Part shown: piece after piece, positions 1 through 7,738 of the stretch
Position numbering within the stretch: the first letter of the stretch is position 1
How the letters are laid out: the number at the start of each line of letters is the position of its first letter
Origin: Ilyobacter_A sp963668015
GTDB lineage: Bacteria; Fusobacteriota; Fusobacteriia; Fusobacteriales; Fusobacteriaceae
Assembly (NCBI GenBank): GCA_963668015.2
Contig: CAXXCR010000007.1
Location: 11,610 to 75,609 of the forward strand
Length of the DNA stretch: 64,000 nt
Direction of reading: 5' to 3'
The notes under the pieces: generated by a model
Seen by the model: only the letters and a program-made list of their open reading frames with translations
The model's database searches: none
Told to the model about the DNA's origin: nothing
Position numbers and translations under genes: made by a program

Positions 1-2874
1 ATGGTCAAGGATGCTCCGATAATCGAGGATGCACTACCTGAGTTTCTAGAGTTTATAGGAGACAGCACCTTGGTGGCGCACAATGCCAACTTTGATGTTG
101 GCTTTATAAGTCAAAAAGCACAGAATATGGGGATAGAGATCGACCCACCTGTGATCGACACTCTTCAATGGAGCAGGAACATCAGAAAAGACAAGAGCAG
201 GCATGGATTAAAAAACATATGCAAGGACTACAATATAAACCTTGATAACCACCATAGGGCCGTAGACGACGCAGAGGCAACTGCCGAGATTTTTAAAAGA
301 TTCATTAACATAGTGATAAAAGAAAACGCCTACTACTTAACCGAGGTTGACAAGATATTTAAAACTGACATAAAAAATGCATCAACATACCATATAATTA
401 TTTTAGTTAAAAACCAAACTGGATTAAAAAATATGTACAGATTGGTGTCAGAAGCACATCTAAACTATTTTTATAGAAGGCCTAGGATACCTAAATCCCT
501 TTTAAAAGAGTGCAGAGAGGGACTTATACTGGGATCGGCATGTGAGGCTGGAGAGGTTTTACAAGCTTATTTGCGTGGTAAACCTGAGGCTGAAATAGAA
601 GAGACGGCCAGGTTTTATGACTACCTTGAAATACAGCCACACTCAAACAATATGTTTATGCTGGATAATGGTTCGATAAAATCCGTAGAAGATCTGGATG
701 AAATGAACAGATACATTTATAAATTAGGGAAAAAACTGGATAAGCTTGTAGTTGCTACCGGAGATGTTCACTACCTGAATCCTGCGGACAATATATACAG
801 AAGTGTACTTCTATATGGTAAGGGATTTAAAGACTACGGCAGAGACGGAGGACTTTACTTCAAGACAACAGCCGATATGCTCAAGGAGTTCTCTTATCTC
901 GGAGCACAGGAAGCAAGAGAGGTTGTAATAGAAAATACTAACAAAATATCAGATATGGTTGAAAAGCTACAGCCCGTTCCTAGCGGTTTTTACCCTCCTA
1001 AGCTGGATAATGCTGAGGAAGAGGTAAGGAATATGACCTATGAAAAAGCTTACAGAATATACGGAAATCCTCTTCCTGAAAGGCTGGAGCAGAGGATAGA
1101 AAGGGAGCTAAACGCCATCATAGGAAATGGGTTTTCAGTTTTATACCTTTCAGCCCAGAAACTGGTAAAGGAATCATTGGACAACGGATACCTGGTTGGA
1201 TCAAGGGGGTCTGTTGGATCTTCTATAGTTGCCTTTATGATGGACATAACAGAAGTAAACGCCCTGTATCCCCACTATATATGTGAAAACGAGGAATGCA
1301 AGTACTCTGAATTTATGGAAAGAGAGGGTAGCGGGGTGGATCTTCCGGAGAAAGACTGTCCTAAATGTGGCAGGCCTCTCAAAAGAGACGGACACTCCAT
1401 ACCGTTTGAGGTTTTCATGGGATTCAACGGGGACAAAGTCCCTGATATAGATTTGAACTTCTCAGGAGAGTACCAGTCGGAGATACACAGGTATACCGAA
1501 AGGCTCTTTGGTAAGGAAAACGTATTTAAGGCAGGAACTATCTCTACACTTGCAGAAAAAAATGCCTACGGATATGTAAGAAAATATTCCGAGGAAACGG
1601 CTAAGAATCTGAGAGGTGCAGAGATGGAGAGGCTTGCCAAGGGTTGTGAAGGGGTAAAGAAAACCACAGGACAGCATCCCGGTGGGATGATAGTTGTCCC
1701 TCAAGGGCACAGCATCTATGAGTTTTGTCCTGTACAAAGACCTGCAAATGACCAAAAGTCGGATTCTATAACTACACATTACGACTACCATGTAATGGAT
1801 GAGCAGCTTGTAAAGCTTGATATACTGGGACATGACGACCCTACAACAATAAAGCTTCTACAGGACTATACGGGGGTGGACATCTACCAGGTTCCGCTTG
1901 CAGACAAAGAGACTCTTAAGATATTTTCTGGAACTGATTCACTTGGAGTCACAGCGGAGCAGATAGGCTCCACTGTAGGAACTTACGGTGTGCCTGAGTT
2001 CGGAACTCAGTTTGTAAGACAGATGCTTGTGGACACGCTTCCCACAACTTTTGCGGAACTGGTGCGTATATCCGGTCTTTCCCATGGAACAGACGTGTGG
2101 CTAAACAACGCCCAGGAATTTGTAAGAGCAGGTAAAGCAACCCTTGCAGAAGTTATATCAGTTAGGGACGATATAATGAACTACCTTATAGACAGCGGCC
2201 TGGAAAAAGGAACCGCCTTTAAGATAATGGAGTTTGTCAGAAAAGGGATGCCTTCTAAAAAACCTGATCAGTGGGCAGAGTACTCCGCCCTTATGAAAGA
2301 GCATAAGGTCGCAGATTGGTATATAGAGTCGTGCAGAAGGATAAAGTACATGTTCCCTAAGGGGCATGCTGTTGCGTACGTTATGATGGCAATGAGGATA
2401 GCCTACTTTAAAGTGCACCATCCACTTGCATTTTACGCTGCATACCTAAGCAGGAAGGCAGAGGATTTTGATTCAGACTTTATGTTGAGTTTAGACGACG
2501 TAAATGCCAAGGTAAAAGAGCTTAAGAGTGAGATGAGGCTGGATGTCAGGCAGAAAACCCAGCTTGCGCTAAGCGAGATAATAATAGAGTTAAACGCAAG
2601 GGGGTTTGAGTTCCTGGGGATAGATGTATATAAATCTGACGGATTCAAGTTTACAATAGAAGATGGAAAAATAAGAGTACCTCTTATAGCTTTAAATGGG
2701 CTGGGAGGCTCGGTAGTGGAGAATATAATCAAGGAAAGGGAAACTAAATTTCTTTCTTATGAGGATTTAAAGAGGAGAACAAAGGCTTCTCAGACTGTTG
2801 TGGAAAAGTTAAAAGAAGTAAATGCAATAGAAGGCTTAAGCGATACAAATCAAAAATCACTTTTTAATTTTTAA
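1..2874 (+). CDS. polC: DNA polymerase III alpha subunit PolC, 3' part (5' end outside window)
   Basis: Replicative polymerase of the PolC type, with a proofreading exonuclease inserted in the polymerase. The visible 957 residues start inside the DEDDh exonuclease: the ExoII motif (HNANFD, about residues 27-32) and ExoIII (HRAVDDAEAT, about 85-94) are present, while ExoI lies before the window. A four-cysteine zinc site spans about residues 428-455 and the palm aspartates are in PDIDLNFS (D482, D484). Family members are about 1,400 residues, so roughly a third is missing and the ATG at base 1 is probably internal. The frame is intact to TAA at 2872-2874 and a terminator follows at once, so this looks like the last gene of its unit. 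Confidence 0.95.
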   Translation: MVKDAPIIEDALPEFLEFIGDSTLVAHNANFDVGFISQKAQNMGIEIDPPVIDTLQWSRNIRKDKSRHGLKNICKDYNINLDNHHRAVDDAEATAEIFKRFINIVIKENAYYLTEVDKIFKTDIKNASTYHIIILVKNQTGLKNMYRLVSEAHLNYFYRRPRIPKSLLKECREGLILGSACEAGEVLQAYLRGKPEAEIEETARFYDYLEIQPHSNNMFMLDNGSIKSVEDLDEMNRYIYKLGKKLDKLVVATGDVHYLNPADNIYRSVLLYGKGFKDYGRDGGLYFKTTADMLKEFSYLGAQEAREVVIENTNKISDMVEKLQPVPSGFYPPKLDNAEEEVRNMTYEKAYRIYGNPLPERLEQRIERELNAIIGNGFSVLYLSAQKLVKESLDNGYLVGSRGSVGSSIVAFMMDITEVNALYPHYICENEECKYSEFMEREGSGVDLPEKDCPKCGRPLKRDGHSIPFEVFMGFNGDKVPDIDLNFSGEYQSEIHRYTERLFGKENVFKAGTISTLAEKNAYGYVRKYSEETAKNLRGAEMERLAKGCEGVKKTTGQHPGGMIVVPQGHSIYEFCPVQRPANDQKSDSITTHYDYHVMDEQLVKLDILGHDDPTTIKLLQDYTGVDIYQVPLADKETLKIFSGTDSLGVTAEQIGSTVGTYGVPEFGTQFVRQMLVDTLPTTFAELVRISGLSHGTDVWLNNAQEFVRAGKATLAEVISVRDDIMNYLIDSGLEKGTAFKIMEFVRKGMPSKKPDQWAEYSALMKEHKVADWYIESCRRIKYMFPKGHAVAYVMMAMRIAYFKVHHPLAFYAAYLSRKAEDFDSDFMLSLDDVNAKVKELKSEMRLDVRQKTQLALSEIIIELNARGFEFLGIDVYKSDGFKFTIEDGKIRVPLIALNGLGGSVVENIIKERETKFLSYEDLKRRTKASQTVVEKLKEVNAIEGLSDTNQKSLFNF

Positions 2875-2876
2875 TG

Positions 2877-2904
2877 AAAATACCTCCAGATATGGGGGTA
2901 TTTT
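2877..2904 (+). terminator. Terminator after polC
   Basis: An 11-bp stem (AAAATACCTCC with GGGGGTATTTT, one wobble) with a 6-nt loop begins two bases after the polC stop. The 3' arm ends in TTTT. Confidence 0.8.
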
Positions 2905-2960
2905 CTACTTGTTAGTATTTTACACGTTGAGTTACATATAAAAATTTATCTAAATCTATT

Positions 2961-3185
2961 TTGGACACAGAGTTTCACAGAGCTTTATAACAAGAGCTTC
3001 ATAGAGAATATCTCAGCTTTGTTTATAGATTATAGAGAACAGTGATATATTTTAACTACTCTGTATCCATTGTTAGCTACTAAGTGATTTATTTACTCTG
3101 TGAAACTCATTCTTTTTCTATTTGTGTCTATTCGTGCGATTTATGACCAAAAAAGGTTTTTATATATTTACAATAAATTTAATAT
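2961..3185. repeat. Dispersed intergenic repeat, copy A (CACAGAG family)
   Basis: Non-coding spacer between polC and the EamA gene. GAGTTTCACAGAG (2970-2982) is matched by its exact reverse complement at 3096-3108, and a variant direct copy lies at 2994-3006. The 3' part contains TATTCGTGCGATT, TGACCAAAAAAG and TTTTTATAT in that order. The same blocks recur in the same order at 43885-44118. No reading frame is supported. The repeat ends just before the promoter of the next gene. Confidence 0.65.
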
Positions 3186-3200
3186 TTGTTATAAAAATTT

Positions 3201-3229
3201 TTGACAAGAAATTGAAAAAAATATATAAT
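3201..3229 (+). promoter_or_regulatory. Sigma70-type promoter of the EamA transporter
   Basis: Consensus -35 TTGACA (3201-3206), 17-bp spacer, consensus -10 TATAAT (3224-3229). The 5' leader to the ATG at 3299 is about 60 nt and ends with the strong ribosome site GGAGG. Confidence 0.8.
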
Positions 3230-3298
3230 TCAGAGCAAATCAGATTTTCTGCAACAGAATAATTTTACTAATATAAATTAATATATCTGGAGGTAAAC

Positions 3299-4249
3299 AT
3301 GGAGATGAAAGGGTCAAAACATGGATTAGGGGTGCTACTAGTATGTTTTTCAGCTATACTTTGGGGATTGGACGGCGTTGTTCTGACCCCCAGGCTTTAT
3401 AATTTGGATATAAACTATGTGGTTTTTATGCTTCATTTTCTGCCTTTTTTGGGAATGAACATATTTTTCTATAAAGAGTATTCACAGTTGAAAAGTATGA
3501 GTGGCGAGGATATATTTTATTTTTTTCTCATAGCACTTTTCGGAGGAGCATTGGGCACACTTTCAATAGTTAAAGCTTTGTTTTTGGTGCACTTCAAGGC
3601 TCTCACTGTTGTAGCGCTTTTACAAAAATTACAGCCGGTTTTTACCATAGTTTTAGCTAGAATTTTATTAAAAGAGAAAATCGGCAAAAATTTTGTATTA
3701 TGGAGTGCGGTAGCTCTTATGGGGGGATATTTTCTTACATTTGAGTTGAAAATACCTGTTTTAGAAGAGAGTGGAAATATGCTAGAGGCTTCTATTTATG
3801 CCGTTTTAGCTGCATTTTCATTTGGGAGTTCCACTGTGTTTGGAAAAAAGGTTTTGAGTAAAGTATCCTATAGGACAGCATTATTTTATAGATATGCCCT
3901 GACAACTATTATTATGTTGGCTATAGTAGTACAAAGAGGTTCACTTGGATATTTTTATAAAACCACTGCCAATAATTGGTTAATTTTTATTGTCATTGGG
4001 CTGACAACAGGAAGCGGAGCCATAATGCTTTATTATTACGCATTGAGGTATGTAAGGGCAAATGTAGCAACTATCTGTGAACTTTGCTTTCCTATTTCAA
4101 GTATAATCTTTGATTATGTATTTAATGGAAATATATTGAGTCCTGTACAGTGGATAAGTGCAGCATTTATGATTTTTGCAATATATAGGATAGGTAAAAA
4201 TCAAAGCGTAGAACAAATTAAGGGTTCTTTATATTTAAATGAGGTTTAA
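3299..4249 (+). CDS. EamA/DMT-superfamily transporter
   Basis: Predicted ten-helix inner-membrane permease of the drug/metabolite transporter superfamily, 316 residues, the usual size for two EamA repeats. The first repeat opens with a hydrophobic helix (GVLLVCFSAILWGLDGVV) and the second starts near residue 160 (YAVLAAFSFGSSTVFGKK). Hydrophobic segments alternate along the whole length. The ATG at 3299 is preceded by GGAGGTAAAC; a second ATG two codons on is also possible. It has its own strong promoter and a terminator just after the stop, so it is monocistronic. The substrate (metabolite, amino acid or drug efflux) cannot be told from sequence. Confidence 0.85.
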   Translation: MEMKGSKHGLGVLLVCFSAILWGLDGVVLTPRLYNLDINYVVFMLHFLPFLGMNIFFYKEYSQLKSMSGEDIFYFFLIALFGGALGTLSIVKALFLVHFKALTVVALLQKLQPVFTIVLARILLKEKIGKNFVLWSAVALMGGYFLTFELKIPVLEESGNMLEASIYAVLAAFSFGSSTVFGKKVLSKVSYRTALFYRYALTTIIMLAIVVQRGSLGYFYKTTANNWLIFIVIGLTTGSGAIMLYYYALRYVRANVATICELCFPISSIIFDYVFNGNILSPVQWISAAFMIFAIYRIGKNQSVEQIKGSLYLNEV

Positions 4250-4251
4250 TA

Positions 4252-4290
4252 AAAGAGTGAGGCCTAAAAGCAAGCCTCACTCTTTTTCTT
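4252..4290. terminator. Bidirectional terminator between the EamA gene and a small minus-strand gene
   Basis: A 12-bp perfect stem AAAGAGTGAGGC (4252-4263) / GCCTCACTCTTT (4274-4285) with a 10-nt loop, followed by T-rich sequence on the plus strand and, read the other way, by TTT on the minus strand. It contains the stop codon of the minus-strand small ORF. Confidence 0.75.
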
Positions 4291-4417
4291 TTTTATTTTT
4301 TTTTGGAGTTTTTTCCTCTTTTTCTTTCTTTTTATCTTTTCCTTCTTTATGCTCTTCTTTCAGTGTTTTCATAATATCGTCAACTTCTCTTCTACTCATG
4401 ATACACATAACACTCAT
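4277..4417 (-). CDS. Small lysine/glutamate-rich protein, 46 residues
   Basis: Unrecognised small ORF on the minus strand. It starts with ATG at 4417, five bases after a strong ribosome site (GGGGAG). The product opens MSVMCIMSRREVDDIMKTL and ends in a run of about 25 residues that are almost all lysine and glutamate. It ends inside the bidirectional terminator stem. The plus-strand frame over the same bases gives a low-complexity Ser/Phe protein, which is what the antisense of a Lys/Glu-rich tail produces. Its separate ribosome site and terminator support a real gene, but the function is unknown. Confidence 0.5.
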   Translation of the reverse strand: MSVMCIMSRREVDDIMKTLKEEHKEGKDKKKEKEEKTPKKNKKEKE

Positions 4418-4523
4418 GACAGCTCCCCCTTTTCAAGATACAGATATAATATTTAAAGCACAAGTGCCGTTATTCAATACATTTTGAAAAAAGTAGTAAC
4501 ACACTGTTTTAATTTTTAGGATA

Positions 4524-6638
4524 TTATTTTGAAATAAGCACAATACAGCTTCTATCCATAACCAGGTATTTACTTGATTTCAATTCCACCTCTTTAAACT
4601 GGGCTTCACCTGTATCTTTGTATGTATCGACAATCCTATACCACTTCTTGTTGGGCAGTTTTGGAAGTTCGAACCATAAAGGTTCCCAGTAAGAATTTAG
4701 AGCAACATATATGTCGTTGTCATTTGGAGTTTCTTCATCGACAAAATCCCTTCCGTTTATCATAAATGCTATACTTCTGGATTTACTGCTCCAATCAGGT
4801 TTATATACCTCAGTACCATGCCAGGTTATATCCGGGATGCCGTCTCCGCTCAAGTCTTTGTCTCTGAAAAAATGAGCCCTTTTGAGAGAGTGGTGTTTCT
4901 GCCTAAAGTTTATCATATTTTTAGTAAAATGGAATATATCCTTGAAAGAGTTCATTCTCGACCAGTCCAACCAGTTTGTCTTGTTATCCTGGCAGTACGC
5001 ATTATTGTTTCCCCTTTGAGTTTTTGCCATTTCATCTCCCATGAGAATCATCGGCACCCCCTGTGAAAGCATTAGGATAGTTATGAAGTTTTTCATTTGC
5101 CTTTTTCTTAAGTTTACTATTTTTGTATCTCTGGTTTCTCCTTCTTTTCCGTGGTTCCAGCTGTGGTTGTCATTGGCACCATCTCTGTTATCTTCGCCAT
5201 TGGCCGAGTTATGTTTTCTGTTAAAGGATACAAGATCCCACATAGTGAAGCCGTCATGTGCGGTAATAAAATTGATACTGTGGTAAGGCTTTCTTCCAAA
5301 TTTTCCGAACAAATCAGGGCTTCCAACTATTCTGGTTGCCAAATCCTGTACCATCCCCTGGTCACCTTTGACAAACTTTCTTATAGTGTCACGGAATTTT
5401 CCGTTCCACTCTGCCCATCCAACTGGAAATTCACCTACATAATAACCTCCTGCAGCATCCCAACCTTCTGCAATTAACTTGCTTCCTGAAAGTATCGGGT
5501 CATCGGCAATGTCTTTTAAAAGAGACAGGTCTCCGACCCAGTTGCCTCTGAAATCTCTACCTAATATTGCAGCCAGGTCAAATCTGAAGCCATCTACGTG
5601 CATCTCTGTAACCCAGTATCTCAAGCTGTTTATTATGAGCTCTTTAACTACTGTATGGCTGCAGTTAAATGTGTTTCCGGTACCAGAATAGTTGCAGTAG
5701 TGCCTTTTGTTTTTATCTAATAGATAGTATACGGAATTATCAGCACCCTTAAATGATAGGGTGGGTCCGTTTTGATTTCCTTCACCTGTATGGTTGTACA
5801 CCACATCAAGAATAACCTCGATACCCTCTTTATGCAGTTCTTTGACAAAGTCTTTGAATTCAAAAACCTGCCCCCCGCTGTTTATACCGCAGCTATAGTT
5901 AGATGTAGGAGCAAAAAAGGCTATGGGATTGTATCCCCAGACATCTTTCAAGAGATCTCCGGTCAGTGGATTTGTATTTATCAGTGAATTTTTATTGAAT
6001 TCAAATATAGGGAGAAGTTCAATAGCGGTTACACCCAGTTCCTTTAAGTGTTTGACCTTTTCCAAAACACCTTTGTATGTTCCCCTGTTATGCACTTTTG
6101 AGTTTTTGTTCATTGTAAATAGCTCGACATGCATCTCGTATATGATGGTGTCTTTGAGTGGAGTCCTAGGGTGCCTATCGTTTTCCCAGCTATAAGATGA
6201 ATCATCGATAACAATTGATTTACATACTGCCGTAAAATCTTTTTCGGCAAGATGTTCTAATTCCGGTAGTTTATGGGTGTAAAGGCAGCTATTGCTAAAA
6301 TCATATGTGCCTGAGACAGCTTTTGCATATGGATCTACCAATAATTTGGTGGCGTCAAACCTGTGCCCTTTACTTGGAGTGTACGGCCCGTCAATTCTCC
6401 ACCCGTAGTATGTGTTTGCTTTTACTCCTGAAACATATACATGCCAGATATCCCCGGTTTTATTTTCCTGGGAATCCAGATGGCATACCCACATCGGCTT
6501 TACATCTGTATGTTTGTCATAAAGTTCTAAAATAACTTTTTCTCCGTTCCTTGAAAAAATCGAAAAATTAACTCCGTTTTTATCCAGAGTTGCCCCAAGT
6601 TTAGGTTTACCTTTTTGTACTTTAAAGTTTAAGTTCAT
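4524..6638 (-). CDS. glgX: Glycogen debranching enzyme GlgX (isoamylase-type alpha-1,6-glucosidase)
   Basis: Cytoplasmic GH13 enzyme that hydrolyses alpha-1,6 branch points of phosphorylase-limited glycogen. The 704 residues fit the GlgX/TreX family. An N-terminal CBM48-like region (about 10-110, ending in YGWRIDGPY) precedes the TIM barrel. The three catalytic acids are visible: nucleophile D354 in DGFRFDLA, acid/base E391 in IAEGWDAAG, and stabiliser D462 in TAHDGFTMWDL; the VVYNHTGEG motif is near 279. Its ATG directly abuts the nfeD stop, behind an AGAGGTGA ribosome site, so it is probably co-transcribed with nfeD. No other glycogen genes are nearby. Confidence 0.93.
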   Translation of the reverse strand: MNLNFKVQKGKPKLGATLDKNGVNFSIFSRNGEKVILELYDKHTDVKPMWVCHLDSQENKTGDIWHVYVSGVKANTYYGWRIDGPYTPSKGHRFDATKLLVDPYAKAVSGTYDFSNSCLYTHKLPELEHLAEKDFTAVCKSIVIDDSSYSWENDRHPRTPLKDTIIYEMHVELFTMNKNSKVHNRGTYKGVLEKVKHLKELGVTAIELLPIFEFNKNSLINTNPLTGDLLKDVWGYNPIAFFAPTSNYSCGINSGGQVFEFKDFVKELHKEGIEVILDVVYNHTGEGNQNGPTLSFKGADNSVYYLLDKNKRHYCNYSGTGNTFNCSHTVVKELIINSLRYWVTEMHVDGFRFDLAAILGRDFRGNWVGDLSLLKDIADDPILSGSKLIAEGWDAAGGYYVGEFPVGWAEWNGKFRDTIRKFVKGDQGMVQDLATRIVGSPDLFGKFGRKPYHSINFITAHDGFTMWDLVSFNRKHNSANGEDNRDGANDNHSWNHGKEGETRDTKIVNLRKRQMKNFITILMLSQGVPMILMGDEMAKTQRGNNNAYCQDNKTNWLDWSRMNSFKDIFHFTKNMINFRQKHHSLKRAHFFRDKDLSGDGIPDITWHGTEVYKPDWSSKSRSIAFMINGRDFVDEETPNDNDIYVALNSYWEPLWFELPKLPNKKWYRIVDTYKDTGEAQFKEVELKSSKYLVMDRSCIVLISK

Positions 6639-7055
6639 TTATTTCACCTCTCTAGAAACTTTGAGATTTGTACCTTCTAATTTTAATATCTTTACTTTTT
6701 CCCCTGGTTTCAGAATGTCATCACAGGTTGCATTCCACTCTTCTGAAAAAATTTTAACACGGTATTTCCCCTCGTCGAGTTTAGCCAAAACTACAGCTTC
6801 CTTTCCGATATAGCGATCTGCATTTGTTTTGAAGTTTTTGATCTGAGGAAAGGCAAATTTTTTCATAAGAAAATATAAAGCGAAAGAAATAACTACAAGT
6901 GTAGTTATTAGGAAGGATAGATTTTTTGAAAAATATGTAAGGAATGCAACTATAATAGAAGCAACTCCGATGTTAAAAAAAACAAAAGTACCGGGGGTAA
7001 TAATTTCTAGACTGATTAAAACTATTCCTAATATTAAAAATACATAGAAAATCAT
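6639..7055 (-). CDS. NfeD-like membrane protein (short form)
   Basis: A 138-residue NfeD family protein. The N-terminal half has about three hydrophobic helices (residues 1-68), including the LEIITPGTFVFFNIG motif typical of NfeD. The C-terminal half (about 78-138) forms the OB-fold-like domain beginning with IGKEAVVL. NfeD proteins usually work with a stomatin-like protein or carry a fused ClpP-class serine protease; here no stomatin gene is adjacent, but an SppA peptidase lies two genes upstream, which is suggestive. A good GGAGGAG ribosome site precedes the ATG. The stop codon touches the glgX start. Confidence 0.85.
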   Translation of the reverse strand: MIFYVFLILGIVLISLEIITPGTFVFFNIGVASIIVAFLTYFSKNLSFLITTLVVISFALYFLMKKFAFPQIKNFKTNADRYIGKEAVVLAKLDEGKYRVKIFSEEWNATCDDILKPGEKVKILKLEGTNLKVSREVK

Positions 7056-7130
7056 AAGATCTCCTCCAAATTATTTTTAAATAAATTTTCAATACAAAAT
7101 TTATTTTCCTCTTTATAAATTGTTATAATT

Positions 7131-7160
7131 AAAAAAAAGGGGGATTTTTACCCCTTTTTA
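7131..7160 (-). terminator. Terminator of the thioredoxin-like gene
   Basis: Read on the minus strand: AAAAAGGGG, a short loop, CCCCCTTTTTTTT, overlapping the stop codon of the thioredoxin-like gene and ending in eight Ts. Confidence 0.8.
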
Positions 7161-7675
7161 ATGATTTTTAAAATTTTTTCAATAAGTTCGTTTTGTATAT
7201 CATTACTTAAATTCCCGTCTCTAAAAGACTGTAGAGCAGTTCCACGCTCATCGGCACTGAGGCTCTCCAAGTCCGACTTGAGCGACTCGGGAAACTCTTC
7301 AAATACCAATACCAGTCCCTCATCGATGACATCATCATACCCCATATTATCTATCATAATACTGGGGATTCTGCTGGCTTTAGTATTTAGTGACAAGAAC
7401 CTTTCGTTTCCTTTTCTAGGGAATATGTACAGATTTATATGATCATTTTCCCTATTCATTTTTTCTAAGATCGGTACCACAGCCCTGCAATCAGGACAGG
7501 CCACCTCTGCGAAGACAAAAATATTGGTAAGAGTATCCACCTTTGACAACTCTTTTTGTACCTCATCAGATAGTTGCAGTTTTTCAAACAGCTCATTTTG
7601 TTCTGATTTATGGTGTTCGTGAAGAGTTGAGCTGATATAATCATTATAGGTCCAAGCTTCATTGAGTTTTAACAT
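7148..7675 (-). CDS. Thioredoxin-like protein with CPDC active site
   Basis: Predicted thioredoxin-fold protein of about 175 residues, without signal peptide or membrane segment. The motif EVACPDCRAVVPIL carries a CxxC redox pair, and the cis-proline region is likely SRIPSIMI. This resembles the Thioredoxin_9 family rather than classical TrxA (CGPC). ATG at 7675 is preferred because GGAGG lies seven bases upstream; an in-frame GTG two codons earlier overlaps that site. It has its own promoter overlapping the end of sppA and a terminator over its stop codon, so it can be expressed alone. The partner protein is unknown. Confidence 0.8.
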   Translation of the reverse strand: MLKLNEAWTYNDYISSTLHEHHKSEQNELFEKLQLSDEVQKELSKVDTLTNIFVFAEVACPDCRAVVPILEKMNRENDHINLYIFPRKGNERFLSLNTKASRIPSIMIDNMGYDDVIDEGLVLVFEEFPESLKSDLESLSADERGTALQSFRDGNLSNDIQNELIEKILKIIKKG

Positions 7676-7709
7676 ATGCACCCCTCCAGCAAAAAGGATT
7701 CTTAAGACA

Positions 7710-7738
7710 AGTATAGTTTATTTTTGTATTAAATACAA
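7710..7738 (-). promoter_or_regulatory. Promoter of the thioredoxin-like gene
   Basis: Minus strand: -35 TTGTAT (7738-7733), 17-bp spacer, -10 TATACT (7715-7710). The -35 box overlaps the last codons of sppA. Confidence 0.65.

Noticed and set aside
4239..4487. Plus-strand Ser/Phe-rich frame downstream of the EamA gene
   Set aside because: Low-complexity antisense of the minus-strand Lys/Glu-rich ORF, and it crosses a terminator.
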